DNA from: Bacteroides mediterraneensis
Lineage (GTDB): Bacteria > Bacteroidota > Bacteroidia > Bacteroidales > Bacteroidaceae
Direction: 5' to 3'
Assembly (NCBI RefSeq): GCF_025993685.1
Contig: NZ_DAJPEN010000001.1
Span: 2,666,001 to 2,730,000 of the forward strand
Length of the DNA: 64,000 bases
Shown here one piece after another: positions 17,550-24,303 of the stretch (within the stretch, counting starts at the first letter, position 1; every line of letters begins with the position of its first letter). The notes beneath the pieces are model-generated. The model was not told the origin of the DNA. It ran no database searches and saw nothing but the letters and a program-made list of their open reading frames with translations. The translations under genes and the position numbers were made by a program.

Positions 17550-18392
17550 ATGAAAAAGATAGCCATACAAGGAGTTCCGGGCTCGTACCATGACATCGCA
17601 GCCCATAAGTTTTTCAAGGACGAGGAAATCGAACTGATTTGCTGCAACACGTTCGAAGACGTGTTCGACACCCTTCGGAAAGACAGCAGCGTCATCGGAA
17701 TGATTGCCATTGAAAACACGATTGCCGGAAGCCTCCTTCACAATTACGAGTTGCTCAGAGACAGCGGGGCAACGATTATCGGAGAACACAAACTGCGCAT
17801 CAGCCACAGCATCATGTGCCTGCCCGGAGAAGACTGGAGCACACTGACCGAAGTCAACTCCCATCCGGTGGCACTGGCACAATGCCGGGATTTCCTGCAG
17901 CATCACCCGCAGCTGAAAGTGGTGGAAACGGAAGATACCGCAGGCAGCGCACGCGACATCAAGGAAAAGGGCCTGAAAGGACATGCCGCCATCTGCTCCA
18001 AGTATGCCGCCGAACTTTACGGCATGAAAATCCTGCAGGAAGGCATCGAGACCAACAAGCACAATTTCACCCGCTTCCTGGTGGTATGCGACCCCTGGAT
18101 GGCCGACGAACTGAAAGACCGTTCGAAAATCAACAAAGCCAACATCGTTTTTTCATTGCCTCATAGCGAAGGAAGCCTCTCGCAGGTGTTGTCCATCTTC
18201 TCATTCTATCACATCAACCTGACCAAAATACAGTCGTTGCCCATCATCGGACGGGAATGGGAATACCTGTTCTACGTGGACGTCCTGTTCAACGACTACC
18301 TGAGATACAAACAATCCATCGACGCAGTCATGCCATTAACCAAAGCACTTAAAATTTTAGGAGAATATGCAGAAGGAGAATCAACCATATAA
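17550..18392 (+). CDS. pheA: prephenate dehydratase
   Basis: The 280-aa enzyme turns prephenate into phenylpyruvate, the committed step to phenylalanine. It has no chorismate mutase domain. The catalytic domain (1-190) starts with IAIQGVPGSYHDIAA, contains IENTIAGSLLHNYELL and the catalytic NFTRF (Thr174). The ACT domain (about 198-275) follows. Its two known Phe-binding motifs are changed: the GALV position reads GSLS (208-211) and ESRP reads QSLP (228-231). Feedback by Phe may be weak or different. First structural gene of the operon, behind the attenuator; it overlaps the next gene by 26 nt. Confidence 0.95.
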   Translation: MKKIAIQGVPGSYHDIAAHKFFKDEEIELICCNTFEDVFDTLRKDSSVIGMIAIENTIAGSLLHNYELLRDSGATIIGEHKLRISHSIMCLPGEDWSTLTEVNSHPVALAQCRDFLQHHPQLKVVETEDTAGSARDIKEKGLKGHAAICSKYAAELYGMKILQEGIETNKHNFTRFLVVCDPWMADELKDRSKINKANIVFSLPHSEGSLSQVLSIFSFYHINLTKIQSLPIIGREWEYLFYVDVLFNDYLRYKQSIDAVMPLTKALKILGEYAEGESTI

Positions 18393-19557
18393 AATAGAAC
18401 CGGCCAACCGGTTAAGCAGTGTCAGCGAATATTATTTCAGCCGGAAGCTGAAAGAAGTGGCACAGATGAATGCCGAAGGAAAGAACGTCATCAGCCTGGG
18501 AATCGGAAGTCCCGACATGCCGCCTTCGGAAGAAACCATCAACGTGCTGTGCGAAAATGCCCGCAAGCCAGACGCACACGGTTACCAACCCACCGTGGGA
18601 ATACCTGAACTGCGCAAGGCCATGGCCGACTGGTACAAGAGATGGTACAACGTAGACCTGGACCCGGCTACGGAAATCCAGCCGCTCATCGGTTCCAAGG
18701 AAGGAATCCTGCACGTCACCCTGGCACTGGTCAATCCGGGCGACCAGGTGCTGGTTCCGAATCCGGGATACCCCACTTACACTTCACTGAACAAAATTCT
18801 GGGAAGCGAAATCGTGAACTACAACCTGCGGGAAGACAATCATTGGCAACCCGACTTCGACGAACTGGAGAAGATGGATTTGAGCCGGGTGAAAATCATG
18901 TGGACCAACTATCCGAACATGCCGACAGGCGCCAATGCCACGCTGGAGCTTTACGAAAAACTGGTCGACTTTGCCCGCCGTCACCAGCTGGTGGTAGTGA
19001 ACGACAACCCCTACAGCTTCATCCTGAACCGTAAGCCTCTCAGCATCCTGAACATTCCGGGAGCCAAGGAATGTTGCATCGAGTTCAACTCCATGAGCAA
19101 GAGCCACAACATGCCGGGCTGGCGTGTGGGCATGCTGGCCACCAACGCCACCTTCGTGCAATGGATTCTGAAGATAAAGAGCAACATTGACTCCGGCACC
19201 TTCCGTCCCTTGCAACTGGCTGCCGCTCAGGCTTACCGCAACAGCGCGGAATGGCACGAAGAAGCCAACATCCAGACCTACGCACGCCGACGGAAACTGG
19301 CCGAAGAAATCATGCATACCCTGGGATGTACCTTCGACCCGGAACAGGTGGGCATGTTCCTGTGGGGACGCATCCCCGACGCTTACGCCGATGTGGAAGA
19401 CCTGACCGAAAAGATTCTTCACGAGGCCCGCGTCTTCATCACTCCGGGATTCATCTTCGGGAGCAACGGAAAACGCTACATCCGCATCTCACTTTGCGCC
19501 AAGGAGCCCCAACTGGAAGAGGCCCTGAAACGCATTCAAGCAGTTATGAACAAATAA
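18367..19557 (+). CDS. class I/II PLP aminotransferase, probably for aromatic amino acids
   Basis: The 396-aa fold-type I aminotransferase carries GYQPTVGIPELRKA, NPGYPTYTS, NYPNMPTGA, DNPYSF and the PLP lysine Lys245 in SMSKSHNMPGWR; its sequence is close to the DapL/aspartate aminotransferase group. Its place between pheA and the DAHP synthase gene suggests that it makes Phe and Tyr from phenylpyruvate and hydroxyphenylpyruvate, or arogenate from prephenate. It starts 26 nt inside pheA and has a real Shine-Dalgarno site, TAGGAG at 18358-18363, rare in this window, which hints at coupled translation. Confidence 0.9.
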   Translation: MQKENQPYKIEPANRLSSVSEYYFSRKLKEVAQMNAEGKNVISLGIGSPDMPPSEETINVLCENARKPDAHGYQPTVGIPELRKAMADWYKRWYNVDLDPATEIQPLIGSKEGILHVTLALVNPGDQVLVPNPGYPTYTSLNKILGSEIVNYNLREDNHWQPDFDELEKMDLSRVKIMWTNYPNMPTGANATLELYEKLVDFARRHQLVVVNDNPYSFILNRKPLSILNIPGAKECCIEFNSMSKSHNMPGWRVGMLATNATFVQWILKIKSNIDSGTFRPLQLAAAQAYRNSAEWHEEANIQTYARRRKLAEEIMHTLGCTFDPEQVGMFLWGRIPDAYADVEDLTEKILHEARVFITPGFIFGSNGKRYIRISLCAKEPQLEEALKRIQAVMNK

Positions 19558-19581
19558 ACATTACAAAAATCAAATACTACC

Positions 19582-20652
19582 ATGGAACAATTGGATTTAT
19601 TACCCATCGAACTGGAAGGTGTTTCTCAGGAACGCCCTCTGATTATTGCAGGTCCCTGCAGTGCTGAAACCGAAGAGCAAGTCATGACTACGGCCAGAGC
19701 CTTGGCCGACAAAGGCATCAAGATTTTCCGTGCCGGAATCTGGAAGCCCCGCACCAAACCGGGAGGCTTTGAAGGTATCGGCGTGGAAGGACTTTCCTGG
19801 CTGAAAGAAGTGAAGAAAGAAACCGGCATGTACGTGGCCACGGAAGTAGCTACGGCCAAGCATGTGTACGAATGCCTGAAAGCCGACGTGGACATCGTAT
19901 GGATTGGCGCACGCACAACTGCCAACCCGTTTGCCGTACAGGAAATTGCCGATGCCCTGAAAGGTGTGGACATTCCGGTGTATGTGAAGAACCCGGTCAA
20001 CCCGGATCTGGAACTCTGGATTGGCGCCCTGGAACGCATCAACAATGCCGGACTGAAACGTATCGGAGCCATCCACCGCGGATTCTCTTCCTACGACAAA
20101 AAGATATACCGCAACCTGCCGCAGTGGCACATCCCTATCGAACTGCGTCGCCGTATTCCGAATCTGCCTATCCTTTGCGACCCGAGCCACATCGGCGGGA
20201 AGCGTGAACTGATTGCTCCGCTCTGCCAGCAGGCCATGGACCTGGGATTCGACGGACTCATCATCGAATCACACTGCAATCCAGAATGTGCATGGAGCGA
20301 CGCCGCCCAGCAGGTAACCCCCGACATCCTCGACTACATCCTGAACCTGCTCGTCATCCGTTCAGAACACCAGACCACGGAAAACCTGAACGAACTGCGC
20401 CGCCAGATTGACGAATGTGACAACGAACTGATGGACATACTGGCCAAACGTATGCGGGTGTGCCGGGAAATCGGAACCTTCAAGAAGGAACACAACATGA
20501 CCATCCTGCAGACCGGACGTTACAACGAGATTCTGGACAAGCGAGGCGCACAAGGCTCACTCTGCGGAATGGACCCCGACTTCATCAAACAGGTGTTCGA
20601 GCTGATTCACGAAGAAAGTGTCCGTCAGCAAATGGAAATCATCAACAAATAA
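19582..20652 (+). CDS. DAHP synthase (type I-beta) fused to chorismate mutase
   Basis: In this 356-aa bifunctional enzyme, residues about 1-262 are 3-deoxy-D-arabino-heptulosonate 7-phosphate synthase (IAGPCSAETEEQ, IFRAGIWKPRTKPGGFEG, DPSHIGGKRELI). Residues about 268-356 are an AroQ-type chorismate mutase (LNELRRQIDECDNELMDILAKR split, then REIGTFKKEH). It thus does the first step of the shikimate pathway and the branch to prephenate. The same C-terminal fusion is known from Porphyromonas and other Bacteroidetes, where prephenate inhibits the synthase through the mutase domain. Third gene of the attenuated operon. Confidence 0.95.
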   Translation: MEQLDLLPIELEGVSQERPLIIAGPCSAETEEQVMTTARALADKGIKIFRAGIWKPRTKPGGFEGIGVEGLSWLKEVKKETGMYVATEVATAKHVYECLKADVDIVWIGARTTANPFAVQEIADALKGVDIPVYVKNPVNPDLELWIGALERINNAGLKRIGAIHRGFSSYDKKIYRNLPQWHIPIELRRRIPNLPILCDPSHIGGKRELIAPLCQQAMDLGFDGLIIESHCNPECAWSDAAQQVTPDILDYILNLLVIRSEHQTTENLNELRRQIDECDNELMDILAKRMRVCREIGTFKKEHNMTILQTGRYNEILDKRGAQGSLCGMDPDFIKQVFELIHEESVRQQMEIINK

Positions 20653-20667
20653 GCACGGGAGCGAGAA

Positions 20668-21441
20668 ATGAAGATATTGATTTTAGGAGCCGGAAAAATG
20701 GGCTCCTTCTTTACCGATGTGTTGAGTTTCGAACATGAAGTAGCCGTGTACGATGTAAATCCCCAGCGCCTGCGTTTCATGTACAACTGCTACCGTTTTA
20801 CCCAACCGGATGAAATCAAAGAATTCCAGCCAGAACTGGTCATCAATGCCGCCACGGTGAAATATACCCTCGACGCATTCAACCAGGTGCTTCCGCTCCT
20901 GCCTAAAGACTGCATCATCAGCGACATTGCCTCCGTGAAAACCGGGCTGAAAGAGTTTTACGAGCACTGCGGTTTCCGTTACGTGTCCACCCACCCGATG
21001 TTCGGTCCCACGTTTGCCAACCTCGACAAACTGAGCACCGAAAACGCCATCATCATCAAGGAAGGCGACCATTTGGGCAAGATTTTCTTCAAAGACCTCT
21101 ACCAGCGTCTGAAGCTGAACATCTTTGAATACACGTTCGAAGAACACGACGAAACCGTGGCCTACTCCTTGTCCATCCCGTTCGTATCGACCTTCGTGTT
21201 TGCGGCCGTCATGAAACATCAGGATGCTCCGGGTACCACCTTCAAGCGCCACATGGCCATCGCCCAAGGCGTGCTGAGCGAAGACGATTTCCTCTTGCAG
21301 GAAATCCTGTTCAATCCCCGCACGCCGGCACAAGTGGAAGGTATCCGTACGGAACTGAACGAACTGCTGGACATCATCAGCCGGAAAGATGCGGAAGGCA
21401 TGCATGCCTACCTGACCAAAATCCGAAAGAACATCAAATAA
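20668..21441 (+). CDS. tyrA: prephenate dehydrogenase
   Basis: The 257-aa enzyme oxidises prephenate to 4-hydroxyphenylpyruvate for tyrosine. ILGAGKMGSFFTDVL (about residues 4-18) is the NAD-binding loop, DIASVKTGLKEFYEH and STHPMFGPTFANL are typical TyrA motifs, and the helical C-terminal part follows. There is no ACT domain, so tyrosine control is more likely through the leader than the enzyme. It follows by 15 nt and is last in the operon. Preference for prephenate or arogenate cannot be told. Confidence 0.93.
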   Translation: MKILILGAGKMGSFFTDVLSFEHEVAVYDVNPQRLRFMYNCYRFTQPDEIKEFQPELVINAATVKYTLDAFNQVLPLLPKDCIISDIASVKTGLKEFYEHCGFRYVSTHPMFGPTFANLDKLSTENAIIIKEGDHLGKIFFKDLYQRLKLNIFEYTFEEHDETVAYSLSIPFVSTFVFAAVMKHQDAPGTTFKRHMAIAQGVLSEDDFLLQEILFNPRTPAQVEGIRTELNELLDIISRKDAEGMHAYLTKIRKNIK

Positions 21442-21463
21442 ACTGTCCCTTGTCCGACAGAAA

Positions 21464-21505
21464 AAAGGGCAGGAAGAAACCGACAAACGTTTCTTCCTGC
21501 CCTTT
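21464..21505. terminator. terminator of the aromatic operon
   Basis: AAAGGGCAGGAAGAAAC (21464-21480) pairs perfectly with GTTTCTTCCTGCCCTTT (21489-21505) over 17 bp with an 8-nt loop. It also serves the convergent glycosidase gene. Confidence 0.92.
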
Positions 21506-21525
21506 CTATTTCTTTCGACCGATTC

Positions 21526-23028
21526 TTACAGCTTGATTTTCTTCGAAACCTTCTTCGATTCATTATGCAGGCGGTCGAGTGCAGTCACCACATAACGGTA
21601 CTTCGTCTTGCCGTCTTCATACGGCAGCTTATAAAATTCATCGTGTGTGATAGCCACAATGTGAGACGGGTCGTTCAAATTCACCTTCTCCTTATTATCA
21701 AAACGATACACCACATAATGATAAGCCTTATCCATCTCCTTCTTGGCTTTCGGTGCCGTCCAGAACAGAATGTAACCGTCTGCCGTCCACACCGGCTTCA
21801 GCTTGCGTACCTTTCCCGGAGCCTTGTCGTCCATGAACGGCGAGGTAGGAAGCAACGCCGGATATTTGTGGTATTCTTTCACCAGCATATCCCGGTAATG
21901 CCCCTTGTTCTCCACCACGGCCGCCGCATACCACTGGCAACTTCCCTGTACGGTCGGCAAAGAACGCTGCAGGTTGTACTTGGCCGGTATCTGGCTCTGG
22001 TTCGGATTCATCAAATCGGCCTTGGATACCGTACGCACCACATCCTGACCGATATACAACGGACGGGCAGCCGCATGACGTGCCCACCAGCGAATCAACG
22101 TCTCATAATCTGCCGCCGGGTGTCCGATTTCCCAGTAAATCTGCGGGATATTGTAGTCCACCCAACCATTGTTCACCCACAGCAGCACATCGGCATACAA
22201 GTCATCGTAGTTCTGCAATCCGTTGGTATCACTTCCATTCGGGTCATTTTTCCGGTTCCGGTAAATGCCAAACGGAGAAACCCCGAACTTTACCCACGGC
22301 TTGCATTCGCGCACCGTCTCGTGAATCTCCTTAATCAGCACGTTCACATTGTCCCGACGCCAGTCGGCCCGACGGGTAAATCCGCGGCCATACGCCGCAA
22401 AACTGGTATTATCCGGAAAATCCTCTCCCGGATTCGGATACGGATAGAAATAATCGTCCATGTGAATGGCATCCACATCGTAACGGTTCACAATGTCACG
22501 CACAATCTTGCAGATATATTTTCTGGATTCCGGCAATCCCGGGTCGAAATACAGCTGTCCGGCATACTGCACGAACCATTCCGGATGCCGGTTATAAGGA
22601 TGCATCGGCGACAACGCACCCGTACCCTTCGTCTTGGCCCGATACGGATTAATCCACGCATGCAGCTCCATGTTCCGTTTGTGACATTCCTCAATCATGA
22701 ACTGCAACGGGTCCCACATGGGCGAAGGCGCCTTCCCCTGCACACCGGTCAAAAAGCGGCTCCACGGTTCGTATGGCGATTTATACAATGCATCCGCTTC
22801 TGCCCTCACTTGGAAAATGATGGCATTGATGCCGGCTTTCTGCAAATTGTCCAACTGGATCACCAACACCTTTTTCATCTTCTCCGTAGGCATCCCCTGG
22901 AACTGTCCGTTTACGCACTGTATCCATGCCCCGCGGAACTCCCGCTTGGGATAACGCACCTGCGCATGCACGCTGCCTGCCCACAGACTTCCCAGCAGAA
23001 GCAGCCACATCAATAGTCTAGTCTTCAT
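21526..23028 (-). CDS. secreted GHL10-type glycoside hydrolase (YngK-like)
   Basis: The 500-aa protein has a signal peptide (about 1-22, ...GSVHAQ), then a TIM-barrel of the GHL10/DUF187 group: REFRGAWIQCVNGQF, INAIIFQVRAEADALY, HAWINPYRA, DAIHMDDYFYPYP, WVKFGVSPFGIYRN and VDYNIPQIYWEIGHP. The last ~100 residues look like a fibronectin type III domain. Members act on cell-wall or related glycans, but the substrate of this group is not settled. The start at 23028 gives the signal peptide and lies after the -7 element; the frame runs 20 codons further upstream. Confidence 0.88.
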   Translation of the reverse strand: MKTRLLMWLLLLGSLWAGSVHAQVRYPKREFRGAWIQCVNGQFQGMPTEKMKKVLVIQLDNLQKAGINAIIFQVRAEADALYKSPYEPWSRFLTGVQGKAPSPMWDPLQFMIEECHKRNMELHAWINPYRAKTKGTGALSPMHPYNRHPEWFVQYAGQLYFDPGLPESRKYICKIVRDIVNRYDVDAIHMDDYFYPYPNPGEDFPDNTSFAAYGRGFTRRADWRRDNVNVLIKEIHETVRECKPWVKFGVSPFGIYRNRKNDPNGSDTNGLQNYDDLYADVLLWVNNGWVDYNIPQIYWEIGHPAADYETLIRWWARHAAARPLYIGQDVVRTVSKADLMNPNQSQIPAKYNLQRSLPTVQGSCQWYAAAVVENKGHYRDMLVKEYHKYPALLPTSPFMDDKAPGKVRKLKPVWTADGYILFWTAPKAKKEMDKAYHYVVYRFDNKEKVNLNDPSHIVAITHDEFYKLPYEDGKTKYRYVVTALDRLHNESKKVSKKIKL

Positions 23029-23085
23029 ATCTGTCAATTTTATCATATTCTTTTTCCCTTTTTGGGACGATTTCCGATTAAGTCG

Positions 23086-23093
23086 CAAAGATA
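23086..23093 (-). promoter_or_regulatory. -7 promoter element of the glycosidase gene
   Basis: Reads TATCTTTG on the minus strand, 58 nt before the chosen start. Confidence 0.55.
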
Positions 23094-23269
23094 ATGAATT
23101 AATGCTTTAAAAGCAGATACCGTTGAATAATTATAGCCGCAGTTCTTTCAAAATCTACCATTCACCTTCCTATCCACATCTGCCTGTCCAAATAAAAGTA
23201 ATCGGACAGGCATAATTCCTCCAAATCTCCCCACATAAAGAGGAAAATTTCAGGGAAAATTCTCTGTTT

Positions 23270-23344
23270 CACACTGTGGGATACAAAAACCACAGTGTGG
23301 GATATATATTTCACAGTGTGGGATACAAGAACTACACAGTGGAA
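23270..23344. repeat. short tandem repeat array, 21-23-bp units
   Basis: Four copies begin at 23270, 23291, 23312 and 23335. The core is CACAGTGTGGGATA (the first copy has CACACTGTGGGATA, the last is cut to CACAGTGG). CACTGTG/CACAGTG are palindromic, so single copies can form small hairpins. The short open frame across it has no gene-like features. Confidence 0.8.
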
Positions 23345-24208
23345 CAGAGAAAAAACAGGGACATACAGAAAAAGAGAGAACTACCACTGAAATTATGGAT
23401 TCTTATGCTATCAGTCAGAGAGGAAATATCCCATCCAACCATGTTAATGACAAATCAAAAATACGACAATTCCTATTGTGAAACAGGATATTATTCTAAT
23501 TATCAAACAAATAAATACACGAATGAACAAATATAACCTTTGACATGTAAATTATTTATTATATTTTAGCAGTATTGAAAAATGCGGATAAATATTTTTG
23601 CAAAAAAATGGACACATTTTCATTTATATTGACCATATTCTTAGGCATATACGGCTTATTTTAGTTGTATTTCTGCATATTTTCAGTTATTCTACAAGAC
23701 AAAAAAGCAGCCGTTTGCCGAAAGGAACTTCCTGCATTGAGCACGATGGGAATCCGCGCCATGCAAGCCAAAAGAACGCTGCCTGCCCCCCATAAGGGGA
23801 TAAGATACCGCCCAGCAAACAAAAACACGAGAAATATTCACATCCCAAGTATTGCTATGCAAGGCATCAGCCGGCAGACAGGCCTTGAGCATCCATATCT
23901 ACGAGGGTATACCAATAAAATTTACCACGACAATTTCGATATATGGATAAACGCCCCGCAACCGCCGACATCCATAAAAGCGGCTCATCAGAATTTGTAT
24001 AACAAACGAATTTAGCATACTTTGACAAGCAATTCAAGCAAAAAAGAAGCGGTGCAACCGTATATATAGATAAAAAGACAAAATCCTCACAGGAAGATTT
24101 CCCGATTAGTTGAATCATAAAATTTGTCTATTTACATTTCGTAATTTGTCGTTTTATGAATAAAAATAATAATCCACAATTAGACAAACGAAATAAATTA
24201 AATGCGCA
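23345..24208. other. long non-coding region upstream of the surface lipoprotein
   Basis: The full gap from 23029 to 24303 is 1.27 kb, most of it AT-rich. A possible -7 element TATTTTTG lies near 23593-23600. A more GC-rich stretch at about 23700-23960 contains no convincing gene on either strand; its open frames lack promoter-adjacent starts and homology-like motifs. Near the 3' end ATTTCGTAATTTGTC (about 24138-24152) faces an inverted partner GACAAACGAAAT (24183-24194). A small RNA or a decayed gene is possible. Confidence 0.5.
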
Positions 24209-24216
24209 TAACTTTA
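24209..24216 (+). promoter_or_regulatory. -7 promoter element candidate of the DUF4988 lipoprotein gene
   Basis: TAACTTTA matches TAnnTTTG at 7 of 8 positions and lies about 88 nt before the start codon, just after the inverted repeat. Confidence 0.4.
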
Positions 24217-24303
24217 CATCACGATGCTAAGGGAAGAACAAAGAAAAATCCTTTAACACCAAACGAGATAGAAATTTTATTTTTAATTAAACTTTTAAGA
24301 ATT

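Noticed and set aside
21565..23016. Open frame of 483 codons on the plus strand
   Set aside because: It lies fully antisense to the glycosidase gene, has a shadow-like composition rich in Arg, His and Ile, and no signal or family motif.
23270..23344. CRISPR array
   Set aside because: Units of 21-23 bp are directly adjacent without unique spacers of 30 bp or more, and no cas genes are present.
23276..23536. 86-codon frame across the tandem repeats
   Set aside because: Its repeated HSVGY-like start simply reads the 21-bp DNA repeat; no promoter or conserved motif.
23665..24015. 116-codon plus-strand and 66-codon minus-strand frames in the intergenic island
   Set aside because: Both overlap each other, have odd composition (many Pro, Arg, Cys) and no signals; kept only as an unexplained region.
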